A stretch of DNA of 11,615 nucleotides from Pseudomonadota bacterium (lineage in GTDB: Bacteria > Pseudomonadota > Gammaproteobacteria > Burkholderiales > Burkholderiaceae_C): assembly GCA_023410975.1 (NCBI GenBank), contig JAEYPG010000137.1:1-11615 (forward strand). Direction: 5' to 3'. The position numbers and the translations under genes were made by a program. The notes below the pieces were generated by a model. That model did not search any database, was not told the origin of the DNA, and worked only from the letters and a program-made list of their open reading frames with translations. Shown piece by piece: positions 1-6,414 of the stretch (its first letter is position 1; each line of letters starts with the position of its first letter).

Positions 1-515
1 AGCACCACGGTGTTGCCGCAGGCCAGCGGCGTGGCGATGGCACGCACGCCCAGGATCACCGGGGCGTTCCAGGGTGCCAGGCCCAGCACCACGCCCGCGG
101 GCTGGCGCACCGCCATGGCCAGGCTCCCGGGGACGTTGGAGGGGATGATCTCGCCGTTGATCTGCGTGGTCAGCGACGCGGCTTCCTGCAGCATGCCGGC
201 GGCCACGTGGACGTTGAAGCCGGACCAGATCGCCGAGCCGCCGGTCTCGGCGGCCACGGCCTGCGTGAAGGCTTCGGCCTTGGCTTCCAGGGCCTGGGCC
301 GCCTTGAGCAGCAGCGTGCGGCGCTCGCCCGGGCCCATCTCGGACCAGGCGGGGAAGGCCTTTTGCGCGGCCTCCACCGCGCGCACGGCATCGACCGGCG
401 TGGCGGCCGGGGCGCGGGTGGCGACTTGGCCATCCAGCGGATTGCGGCGCTCGAAGGTGGCGCCCCCCGTGGCGCCCACGCGCTCGCCGCCGATGAGCAT
501 GGAAATGGAATTCAT
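1..515 (-). CDS. Aldehyde dehydrogenase, N-terminal part (vanillin/salicylaldehyde/benzaldehyde dehydrogenase-like), cut by left edge
   Basis: NAD(P)-dependent aldehyde dehydrogenase, expected to oxidise an aromatic aldehyde to the acid in the cytoplasm. Only the first 171 residues are in the window, so the catalytic Glu and Cys lie outside. Visible are the start MNSISMLIGGERV, the early NPLDG turn, and the segment LAPWNAPVILGVRAIATPLA (about residues 146-165), whose PWN asparagine (N150) is the conserved oxyanion-hole residue. The PWNAPVILG form resembles vanillin and salicylaldehyde dehydrogenases more than betaine-aldehyde types (family knowledge). The start is supported by GGAGA on the minus strand about 6 bases upstream. 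It follows the benzoylformate decarboxylase gene after 45 bases, so the two are very likely cotranscribed. The aldehyde made by the decarboxylase, such as benzaldehyde, is the natural substrate guess. The family is sure, the substrate is inferred. Confidence 0.88.
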   Translation of the reverse strand, partial: MNSISMLIGGERVGATGGATFERRNPLDGQVATRAPAATPVDAVRAVEAAQKAFPAWSEMGPGERRTLLLKAAQALEAKAEAFTQAVAAETGGSAIWSGFNVHVAAGMLQEAASLTTQINGEIIPSNVPGSLAMAVRQPAGVVLGLAPWNAPVILGVRAIATPLACGNTVV

Positions 516-560
516 GCGATGTCTCCGAAATGAATGCTTGTCCAGTGGAGCCAAGCCGGC

Positions 561-2183
561 TCAGCTCACCACGAGCTCGATGAGGCAGGGGCCGCTGTGG
601 TGCAGGGCCTGCTTCAGCGCGGCGGCCAGTTCCTCGGGCCATTCGACGCGGTGTCCGGGCAGGCCATGCCCCTTGGCCAGGGCCACGAAATCGAGGTCGG
701 GCAGATCCGTTCCCTCGGGCTTGACGCCAGGCGCATAGCCAAACACCGGCGCGAAGTCCTGCAGCGCCGCGTAGCGGCGGTTGTTGAGGATCACGAAGGT
801 GACGGGCACGCCCAGTTGTGCCGCGCTGTAGAGCGCCTGGATGGAATAGAGGCTCGACCCGTCGCCGATGAGCCCGATAACGCGGCCGGGCAGTCCCATG
901 CGCTGGCGGGCGAGCGCCACGCCCACGGCGGCGGGCATGCCGTGGCCGAGTCCGCCGCTGGCCATGGTGTAGAAGGTCTCGGCACCGTCCATGGGCAGAT
1001 ACGCCTGCATCACGCCGCGCGACCCCGGCGCCTCTTCCACGACCACGTCGTCGGCGTGGCGCACGGCATCCAGCGTTTGCAATGCGTAGGCCACCGACAT
1101 GGGCATGCTGGGCGCGACAGGGGCCGCGGCAACGCGTGCCGGCGGCGCGCCGCGGGCCTGTGCCGGCCGGGAGCCTGCCAGCAGAGCGCCGACGGCCAGG
1201 TGGATGCTGGACACCACGCTGTTGCCCGCAGGGGTCCAGGCGGCGGTCTGCGGGTCGTCGACGATCTGCCAGAGCTGCGCGCCCTCCGGGACGTGGGGGC
1301 CGTCGCCTTCCACGTGGTAGATGAAGGCCGGCGCGCCCAGCACCAGGATCAGGTCGTGGCCGAAGAGGCTCTGCACGATGCGCTCGCGCATGGCCGGCAG
1401 GAAGCCACGGAACAGCGCGTGGCGCTCGGGAAAGCCACAGCGTGCGCTCATGGGCGCGGCGTACACCGCGGCCTGGTGGCGCTCGGCCAGCTCGACGACG
1501 CGCTCCACCGCGGCGTCGCGGTCCACGCCGGCACCGACGACGATCGCGGGCCGCGTGCTCGCCGCCAGCGCTTGTGCGACCTGGGCGATGGATGCCGGAT
1601 CCGGCGCAATGGCATGGCTCACGTGCCGCGCCGTCACCCAGTCGGTCAGACGGTCCCAGTCATCGGCCGGAATGGACAGGAAAACCGGGCCGCACGGTGG
1701 CTGCATGGCCATCTGGTAGGCGCGTAGCAGCGCCTGCGGCACGTCCTCGGCCCGCGCGGGTTCGCAGGCCCACTTCACGTAGGGACGGGGCAGTTCCGTG
1801 GCCTGGGTCGCCGACAGGAACGGGTCGAAGGCCAGGATCGAGCGCGCCTGCTGGCCTGCGGTCACGATCAACGGCGTCTGGTTTTTGTACGCCGTGAAGA
1901 TGTTGCCCATGGCGTGCCCCACGCCGGCGGCCGAGTGCAGGTTCACCATCGCCGCGTTGCGCGTGGCCTGGGCATAGCCGTCGGCCATGCCCACCACCAC
2001 CGATTCCTGCAGTCCCAGCACGTAGCGGAAGTCCGCCGGGAAATCCCGGAACATGGGCAGCTCGGTCGAGCCGGGATTGCCGAACACGGTGTCGATGCCG
2101 AGGTCGCGCATCAGGCGCAGGAACGCCTCGCGCACGGTGGGCCTGTGCGCTTGGGCCGGCCGGGTGGTCTCTTCAGGTCGCAT
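561..2183 (-). CDS. mdlC: Benzoylformate (phenylglyoxylate) decarboxylase, ThDP-dependent
   Basis: Cytoplasmic thiamine-diphosphate enzyme, 540 residues, predicted to decarboxylate benzoylformate or a ring-substituted analogue to the aryl aldehyde plus CO2. All landmarks of the family are visible. The N-terminal PYR domain has GNPGSTELP (S39, matching the active-site Ser of benzoylformate decarboxylase), the cofactor-activating Glu in LGLQESVVVG (E60), and NLHSAAGVGHAMG with H83. The middle domain carries APAFIYH with H290, matching the second active-site His. The C-terminal domain has the ThDP/Mg motif from GDGSSLYS (440) to NN (467-468). The two histidines in this arrangement favour benzoylformate decarboxylase over acetolactate synthase. 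I chose the ATG at 2183 because AAGGG lies 6 bases upstream. A GTG at 2210 would add nine residues but has no ribosome-binding site. Its partner aldehyde dehydrogenase lies immediately downstream and a LysR regulator is divergent. Exact substrate is not certain. Confidence 0.88.
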   Translation of the reverse strand: MRPEETTRPAQAHRPTVREAFLRLMRDLGIDTVFGNPGSTELPMFRDFPADFRYVLGLQESVVVGMADGYAQATRNAAMVNLHSAAGVGHAMGNIFTAYKNQTPLIVTAGQQARSILAFDPFLSATQATELPRPYVKWACEPARAEDVPQALLRAYQMAMQPPCGPVFLSIPADDWDRLTDWVTARHVSHAIAPDPASIAQVAQALAASTRPAIVVGAGVDRDAAVERVVELAERHQAAVYAAPMSARCGFPERHALFRGFLPAMRERIVQSLFGHDLILVLGAPAFIYHVEGDGPHVPEGAQLWQIVDDPQTAAWTPAGNSVVSSIHLAVGALLAGSRPAQARGAPPARVAAAPVAPSMPMSVAYALQTLDAVRHADDVVVEEAPGSRGVMQAYLPMDGAETFYTMASGGLGHGMPAAVGVALARQRMGLPGRVIGLIGDGSSLYSIQALYSAAQLGVPVTFVILNNRRYAALQDFAPVFGYAPGVKPEGTDLPDLDFVALAKGHGLPGHRVEWPEELAAALKQALHHSGPCLIELVVS

Positions 2184-2276
2184 GGGGTGCCCTTGGTGTC
2201 GAATGGGCACAGTTTGGGCACCGCAGAGGTATCCGCCAATAATATGGAGCTACTAAGTGCCATCCACCCAATCAAT
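2184..2276. promoter_or_regulatory. Divergent promoter/operator region between mdlC-type gene and LysR regulator
   Basis: This 93-base spacer (60 bases if the regulator starts at 2244) separates two divergent genes, the usual site for a LysR-type activator to bind both its own and its target promoter. Its centre is much more A/T-rich than the flanking genes. On the minus strand TATTAT (2244-2239) is a reasonable -10 hexamer for the decarboxylase, but no good -35 sits at the right distance, as is common for activator-dependent promoters. Half-sites GTGCCC (2187-2192), GGGCAC (2205-2210), GGGCAC (2216-2221) and GTGCCA (2257-2262) are candidate operator elements. Regulator binding is inferred from arrangement only. 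Confidence 0.5.
2186..2222 (-). promoter_or_regulatory. Inverted repeat overlapping the mdlC-type ribosome-binding site
   Basis: GGTGCCC (2186-2192) and GGGCACC (2216-2222) are a perfect 7-base inverted repeat. A second GGGCAC (2205-2210) gives an alternative 6-base pairing with a 12-base loop. In the minus-strand transcript the GGGCACC arm contains part of the AAGGG ribosome-binding site just before the ATG, so either hairpin would mask it. The same bases could equally be a DNA operator. Function is inferred, the repeats are directly visible. Confidence 0.4.
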
Positions 2277-3176
2277 ATGCGTGACCTGGATCTGAACCTG
2301 CTGCGGCTGTTCGACACCGTCTACAGGACGCGCAACATCAGCCGCGCGGCCGAGCAGCTGGGGATGTCGCAGCCAGCCACCAGCCAGGCGCTGACGCGGC
2401 TGCGGGTGGCCGTGGGCGACCATCTCTTCGAGCGCATGCCGGGCGGCGTGCGGCCGACGCAACGCGCCGAGCGGCTGGCCCAATCGGTCCAGGCCGGGCT
2501 GGCGTTGCTGGAGGCGGGCCTGAGCGACGAAGACGCCTTCGATCCGCTGGTCTCCTCGACCGAGTTGCGCGTGCATCTGACGGACATCGGCGAAGCGAGG
2601 TTCCTGCCGGAGCTGATGGCAGAAATGCGCCGCGTGGCGCCCGGCATGCAGGTGCAGGCCAGGACCTGGGCGCAAGGCGAGATTGCCCTGGCCCTGGACA
2701 ACGGCGACATCCATTTCGCCATCGGCTTCCTGCCCGAGGTCGGCAACACGGCCAGGACCGAGCTCCTGACCGACCGCTACGTGCTGCTCATGCGTGCGGG
2801 CCACCCGCTGGCGGACCAGCTGGGACGCCGGACGTTGAACCTGCAACAGCTTCAGAAGCTCGACCTGGTGGCCGTGCGCTCCCATGCCCAGACGTTGCGC
2901 ATCCTGCATTCACTCAACCTTGACCGGCGCATCAGGCTGATGACGTCTACCTTCCTCGCCTTGCCGGCGATCGTGAGAGACACCGACCTGGCGGTGCTGA
3001 TGCCGCGCGCGATCGCCGCGGGTTTCGAGCCCGCCGATCGCTTTCAGGTGCTGGATGCGCGGTTGCCCACGGACGATTTCACCGTCGCGCTTCACTGGAG
3101 CCGTCGGCACGAGCACATGCCCATGCTGCGCTGGGCGCGCGACCTGCTCGTTCGGCTGTTCCAGTCATCAAGATAG
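2277..3176 (+). CDS. LysR-type transcriptional regulator
   Basis: DNA-binding regulator of 299 residues, the normal LysR length. The winged helix-turn-helix is clear at residues 1-60: MRDLDLNLLRLFDTVYRT, then NISRAAEQLGMSQPATSQAL, then RLR and DHLFERMPGGVRPT. The rest is the periplasmic-binding-protein-like effector domain, with the typical FAIGF...RTELLTDRYVLLMRAGHPLA region. The start at 2277 is chosen because family members commonly begin MRDLDLNLL. An in-frame ATG at 2244 would add MELLSAIHPIN, and neither start has a convincing ribosome-binding site. The open frame continues far upstream (to 1914), but that part is antisense to the decarboxylase and is not real. Divergence from the benzoylformate decarboxylase gene implies it controls that unit, with an aryl-glyoxylate or mandelate-like compound as probable effector. 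It could also influence the convergent oxygenase operon, but nothing in the sequence shows this. Confidence 0.92.
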   Translation: MRDLDLNLLRLFDTVYRTRNISRAAEQLGMSQPATSQALTRLRVAVGDHLFERMPGGVRPTQRAERLAQSVQAGLALLEAGLSDEDAFDPLVSSTELRVHLTDIGEARFLPELMAEMRRVAPGMQVQARTWAQGEIALALDNGDIHFAIGFLPEVGNTARTELLTDRYVLLMRAGHPLADQLGRRTLNLQQLQKLDLVAVRSHAQTLRILHSLNLDRRIRLMTSTFLALPAIVRDTDLAVLMPRAIAAGFEPADRFQVLDARLPTDDFTVALHWSRRHEHMPMLRWARDLLVRLFQSSR

Positions 3177-3191
3177 GAATGCATGGGGCAG

Positions 3192-3232
3192 AGAGGAAGC
3201 GCCACGCGCCGCGCTGCCAGCCCTGTACCTTG
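3192..3232 (-). repeat. 41-bp fragment duplicating part of the Rieske oxygenase gene (degenerate copy)
   Basis: These 41 bases match 3511-3551, inside the neighbouring oxygenase gene, at 39 of 41 positions and in the same orientation, offset by 319 bases. Read on the minus strand in the oxygenase frame the copy encodes KVQGWQRGAWRFL, against KVQGWQRDAWRFL in the intact gene. The similarity stops on both sides and no longer reading frame continues it. The likely explanation is a remnant of a second, lost or rearranged oxygenase copy. Confidence 0.8.
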
Positions 3233-3260
3233 GCTGCTGGGCAGACAGGTTGTTCATGAG

Positions 3261-3296
3261 CGCGCTCCGGTACGGACGGGAGCGCGAGCGTACCGG
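3261..3296. terminator. Possible bidirectional terminator: two overlapping GC-rich hairpins between convergent genes
   Basis: CGCGCTCC (3261-3268) pairs perfectly with GGAGCGCG (3279-3286) across a 10-base loop. CCGGTACG (3267-3274) pairs perfectly with CGTACCGG (3289-3296) across a 14-base loop. The two stems share bases and cannot form together. They lie between the end of the LysR gene (+) and the end of the oxygenase operon (-), where a shared terminator is expected. There is no T-run after either stem, so a classical intrinsic terminator is not established. Confidence 0.4.
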
Positions 3297-3316
3297 CGCG
3301 TGTGCTCCTCCCCTCC

Positions 3317-4360
3317 TCAGCCCGCCTTGAGCGCCGCCAGCGCCTGCGCCTGCTCCGTCGCGCGCTTCTCCAGCATGCGGCGCACGCGCACCAGCCCGAC
3401 GTCGTGCTCGTACAGGAACTCGCGGTTGCGCGCGTCCTCGGGCATCGACTCCAGGACGAACTGGTCCTGCTCCAGCACCGCCCAGTGCAGGCCCTCCAAG
3501 CGGTTGCGGTAGAGGAAGCGCCACGCGTCGCGCTGCCAGCCCTGCACCTTGCGCGTGCGCCAGAAGTAGACCTGCGTGTGCTTGTCGTCCACCGGCGTGG
3601 CGAAGCCCACGATGCCGAAGGAGCCGCCCGGCCCGTAGCGCTTCTGGTACGGGATCGCCAGGCGCAGCCACAGGCAGCCCGTGTCGCCCAGCTCCACCCA
3701 GTCGAAGTTCACGCCGCGCTGGCCCGTCTTCTCGAACATCAGCCCGGTTTCCGTCTTGCGCACGCGCATCTCGGCCGACTTGTCGCCCTCGGCCATCGAG
3801 TGCGAGGTGGCGTGCAGGTAGGCGCCGTGCATCGGGTCCATCACGTTGTCGATGGCGTAGCGGTAGTTCACCTTCCAGTTGGACAGGCACAGGAAGTGCG
3901 AATACTCGTCCGACACCAGGTCCTCCGGCAGCTCCAGCGGCGCCGGCTCGGCCTTCGGGTCGATGCCGAACCACAGGAAGATCGCCCCGGCGCGCTCCTG
4001 CACCGGGTAGCTGCGCACCTGCTGCCGGCCCTCCATGGGGCAGTTGCCCGAGGCCGGCACCTTGGCCACCACGCCGCAGCCGTCCACCTCCACGCCGTGG
4101 TACCAGCAGGCCACGCGGTCGCCCAGGTTCCAGCCCAGCGACAGCCGCGCGCCGCGGTGCGGGCAGCGGTCCTCCAGCGCGTGCACCTGGCCCTTGCCGT
4201 CGCGCCACAGCACGATGCGCTCGCCCAGCCGCGTCACGCCCACCGGGGCGTTGTTCACCTGCCAGCTCGGCGCCACCGGCCACCACAGGTTGCGCACGCC
4301 GGTGTTGAGGATGCGCTGGGCCTCGGCCTTCACCAGCACGTCTTGATCGGAAGTTCCCAT
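3317..4360 (-). CDS. Rieske non-haem iron aromatic ring-hydroxylating oxygenase, alpha subunit
   Basis: Terminal oxygenase component of a three-component ring hydroxylase, 347 residues. The Rieske [2Fe-2S] site is complete: CPHRGA (C66, H68) and CWYHG (C85, H88). The catalytic domain shows the mononuclear iron motif around DNVMDPMHGAYLH, with D175 as the likely electron-bridging residue and H178 and H183 as iron ligands. An acidic residue in LEQDQFVLE (about D299) probably completes the facial triad. Length and lack of a beta-subunit gene nearby suggest the alpha-only class (carbazole, phthalate or vanillate type oxygenases), which is inference. The start has GGAGA 5 bases upstream. It is the last gene of the operon, 28 bases after the small helix-turn-helix gene, and receives electrons from the ferredoxin and reductase encoded upstream. 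Residues 271-283 are coded by a segment duplicated in the downstream spacer. The substrate cannot be read from the sequence. Confidence 0.93.
   Translation of the reverse strand: MGTSDQDVLVKAEAQRILNTGVRNLWWPVAPSWQVNNAPVGVTRLGERIVLWRDGKGQVHALEDRCPHRGARLSLGWNLGDRVACWYHGVEVDGCGVVAKVPASGNCPMEGRQQVRSYPVQERAGAIFLWFGIDPKAEPAPLELPEDLVSDEYSHFLCLSNWKVNYRYAIDNVMDPMHGAYLHATSHSMAEGDKSAEMRVRKTETGLMFEKTGQRGVNFDWVELGDTGCLWLRLAIPYQKRYGPGGSFGIVGFATPVDDKHTQVYFWRTRKVQGWQRDAWRFLYRNRLEGLHWAVLEQDQFVLESMPEDARNREFLYEHDVGLVRVRRMLEKRATEQAQALAALKAG
3511..3551 (-). repeat. Intact-gene copy of the 41-bp direct repeat
   Basis: This is the counterpart of the fragment at 3192-3232. It lies within the oxygenase coding sequence and encodes KVQGWQRDAWRFL (residues 271-283). 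Two bases differ between the copies. One changes Asp to Gly, the other is silent in this frame. Confidence 0.8.
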
Positions 4361-4388
4361 GCTTGTCTCCAGTGCAAGGTGTTCGGGT

Positions 4389-4751
4389 TCAGGCGCCCAG
4401 GCGCGCCATCTCGGCTTCGAAGCTCTCCACCGTCCAGGCGTGGCCGCCGGGCCCGCGCAGGCCCTGCGCGTTCAGGCCGGCCACGACCTCCTCGGCCGTC
4501 TCGGCGCCCTGGCCGAAGACGACTTCCAGCGCGTCGCCCAGCGCGTTCTCGTAGTCGGTGGGCGCGGCGGTGCGGGTCTGCCACACGATGTTGGGCATGC
4601 GGCCCGGCTCCTCGATCTGGCCCTTGCCGGCCACGTTGTTCGGGCACGGCGATTCCCAGGGCTTGAGGCTGGGGTTGTGGTCGAGCTGCAGCGCGTTGGG
4701 ATTGGTGCTGATGAACTGCACCTTGGCCAGCAGGTAGGGATTGAAGTCCAT
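4389..4751 (-). CDS. Small recombinase-like helix-turn-helix protein within the oxygenase operon
   Basis: A 120-residue protein of unknown function. The first 60 residues are rich in Asn and Pro (NPYLLAKVQF, then LDHNPSLKPWESP) and resemble nothing I can name. The C-terminal part (about 68-118) is predicted helical and contains EEVVAGLNAQGLRGPGGHAW. This resembles the 'LN..G...P.G..W' segment of the recombinase domain in large serine recombinases. There is no serine-recombinase catalytic domain, so it is not a recombinase. A GGAGA ribosome-binding site 5 bases before the ATG at 4751 supports the start. It sits between the Rieske ferredoxin (38 bases upstream) and the oxygenase alpha gene (28 bases downstream), where a small subunit or accessory protein would be expected. 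It could be an oxygenase partner, an assembly factor or a local regulator. The gene is secure, its role is not. Confidence 0.8.
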   Translation of the reverse strand: MDFNPYLLAKVQFISTNPNALQLDHNPSLKPWESPCPNNVAGKGQIEEPGRMPNIVWQTRTAAPTDYENALGDALEVVFGQGAETAEEVVAGLNAQGLRGPGGHAWTVESFEAEMARLGA

Positions 4752-4789
4752 GGCGGTCTCCGGTGTGGGTCTCGTGAAGGCTTGGCGGC

Positions 4790-5110
4790 TCAGTCCAGCG
4801 GGACCGGGCACACCTCGATGCGGCTGTCCACCACGCGCACGGGGAACGCGCGCAGGTCGCGGCAGGGCTCGCCGCGCAGGTGCTTGCCAGTGGTGACGTC
4901 GAACACGGCGTTGTGCAGCGGGCACTCGACCTCGCAGCCGTCCACGAAGCCCTGCGTCAGCAGCGCCATCGCGTGCGGACACACGTCCTCGACGGCGTGC
5001 AGCTCGCCGTCCACTTCGTAGATGCCCAGCTTCAGCTCGCCGACTTCGGCGGCCAGGGGGTTGTCGGTTTCGACCTGCTCGCGGCTGCCGACGGGGGTCC
5101 ATTCGCTCAT
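4790..5110 (-). CDS. Rieske [2Fe-2S] ferredoxin of the oxygenase system
   Basis: Electron carrier of 106 residues, the normal length for BphA3/CarAc-type Rieske ferredoxins. It shuttles electrons from the FAD reductase to the oxygenase. The cluster-binding motifs are complete: CPHAMALLTQG (C44, H46) and CPLHNAVFD (C63, H66). The sequence between and around them (YEVDGELHAVEDVC, and VRVVDSRIEV near the end) follows the standard beta-sandwich fold of the family. AGGAGA lies 6 bases before the ATG at 5110, and the gene starts 18 bases after the reductase stop, so both are on one transcript. A nitrite reductase small subunit (NirD) would look broadly similar. The oxygenase and reductase neighbours make the ferredoxin role much more likely. 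Confidence 0.93.
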   Translation of the reverse strand: MSEWTPVGSREQVETDNPLAAEVGELKLGIYEVDGELHAVEDVCPHAMALLTQGFVDGCEVECPLHNAVFDVTTGKHLRGEPCRDLRAFPVRVVDSRIEVCPVPLD

Positions 5111-5128
5111 GGCTTGTCTCCTGGGGGT

Positions 5129-6364
5129 TCAGGCGTGGGCTGCCGCCGTGGGCAGCTTCTGAAGATCGACGCCGGCGTCGGCCAGCGCCTCGATGTCGGG
5201 AAAGCGGTCCTGCAGCATCCACTTGCGCGCGACCTTGATCTCGCGCCCGGCATTGACCGCGGCGACGGCCCGCACGCGCGCGCCCTCGCAGAAGAAGAAC
5301 AGGCGCTGGCGCCTGGCGGGCACCACGCGCTCGACGATGTGCAGTCGCTCGTCGGGCAGCCCCAGCAGCTGCAAGTTGTCGTCGTACTGGTCGGACCAGA
5401 ACCACGGCGCGCCCTCGGCCAGCGGGTCGTGGGCCACGCCCAGCGCCGCCTTGGCCGCGGCCACCGCCATGCGCTGCGCGTTCTCCCAGGACTCAATGCG
5501 CTGGCGCCGCCCGCCGCCCTGCAACGCGTTGGCCATGTCGCCCACCGCGAAGACGGCCGGGTCGGCGGTGCGGCCCGACGCGTCAGTGAGCACGCCGTTG
5601 TCGCAGGCCAGGCCCGCCGCGGCAGCCAACGCGTCCTCGGCCACCAGCCCGATGCCCAGCACCAGCGCATCGCCCTGCAGCGTTTCGCCGTTCGCGAGGC
5701 GCAGCCGCACGCCGTCCTCGCCCGCTTCGACCTGCTGCACCGCCTGGCCCAGCCGCAGCGCTACGCCGTGGCCTTCGTGCAGCGCCTGCAGGTGCGCCGA
5801 CACGCAGGCTGGCACCGTGCGCACGCACAGGCGCGGCGCCGCCTCCACTACGGTGACCTCGCAGCCGCGCTGGCGCGCCGAGGCGGCGACTTCCAGGCCG
5901 ATCCAGCCGCCGCCCAGCACCAGCAGGTGGCGCGAGGACCCGATCAGCGCCTTGATGTGCTGTGCGTCCTCCCAGCTGCGCAGCGTCGCCACGCGCGGAT
6001 GCGGCGCCAGTCCCGGCAGCGTGCGCGCCCGCCCGCCCTGCGCCAGGAACAGCCAGTCGTAGCTCGTCTGGCTGCCGTCCGCGGCGCGCACGCGGCGCGC
6101 CTCGCGGTCGATGGCGCTCACCGCCACCGCTTGCCACTCGACACGCAGCTCGTCCGCCTTGGCCGCTGTCAGCAGCGCCAGCTGCGGCAGGTCCGCCGTG
6201 CCGTGCAGCACCGCCTTGGACAGCGGCGGGCGGTCGTAGGGCAGGTGCGGCTCGTCGCCGAACAGGACGATGCGCCCAGTGAAACCTTCGGCGCGCAGGG
6301 TCAGCGCCACCCAGCGGCCGGCCTGGCCGGCGCCGACGATGACGGCGGTGCGGTTGTCTTCCAT
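5129..6364 (-). CDS. FAD-dependent NAD(P)H:ferredoxin reductase of the oxygenase system (BphA4/HcaD type)
   Basis: Flavoprotein of 411 residues that passes electrons from NADH to the Rieske ferredoxin. The FAD-binding Rossmann motif is at the N terminus (AVIVGAGQAGRWVALTLR, about 7-24) and is followed by YDRPPLSK (43-50), characteristic of this reductase group. A second dinucleotide motif, LLVLGGGWIGLEVA (147-160), binds the nicotinamide cofactor. The strand VTVVEAAPRL after it ends in Glu, which favours NADH over NADPH (family rule). The second FAD contact is VFAVGDMA (271-278). The ATG at 6364 has GAGGA 7 bases upstream. The reading frame is open further upstream, but that part overlaps the extradiol gene in another frame. 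It lies 50 bases after the extradiol dioxygenase stop and 18 bases before the ferredoxin start. Confidence 0.93.
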   Translation of the reverse strand: MEDNRTAVIVGAGQAGRWVALTLRAEGFTGRIVLFGDEPHLPYDRPPLSKAVLHGTADLPQLALLTAAKADELRVEWQAVAVSAIDREARRVRAADGSQTSYDWLFLAQGGRARTLPGLAPHPRVATLRSWEDAQHIKALIGSSRHLLVLGGGWIGLEVAASARQRGCEVTVVEAAPRLCVRTVPACVSAHLQALHEGHGVALRLGQAVQQVEAGEDGVRLRLANGETLQGDALVLGIGLVAEDALAAAAGLACDNGVLTDASGRTADPAVFAVGDMANALQGGGRRQRIESWENAQRMAVAAAKAALGVAHDPLAEGAPWFWSDQYDDNLQLLGLPDERLHIVERVVPARRQRLFFFCEGARVRAVAAVNAGREIKVARKWMLQDRFPDIEALADAGVDLQKLPTAAAHA

Positions 6365-6414
6365 GGAGTTGTCCTCGTACTGCGGGCAGCGCGCTTGCGC
6401 TTGGGCCGCGCGGG

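Noticed and set aside
534..1727. Plus-strand open frame of 397 codons opposite the benzoylformate decarboxylase
   Set aside because: It is antisense to a gene with all ThDP and active-site motifs and has no coding character of its own.
1914..2276. N-terminal extension of the LysR frame to 420 residues
   Set aside because: The extra part is antisense to the decarboxylase gene and is not LysR-like. The family N terminus MRDLDLNLL begins at 2277.
3302..4666. Plus-strand open frame of 454 codons opposite the Rieske oxygenase
   Set aside because: The minus strand encodes intact Rieske and iron motifs. The plus frame is His/Arg-rich and unrecognisable.
4389..4751. Reading the small helix-turn-helix protein as a mobile-element recombinase or resolvase
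   Set aside because: It lacks the serine-recombinase catalytic domain, and no attachment sites, inverted repeats or transposase remnants are seen around it.
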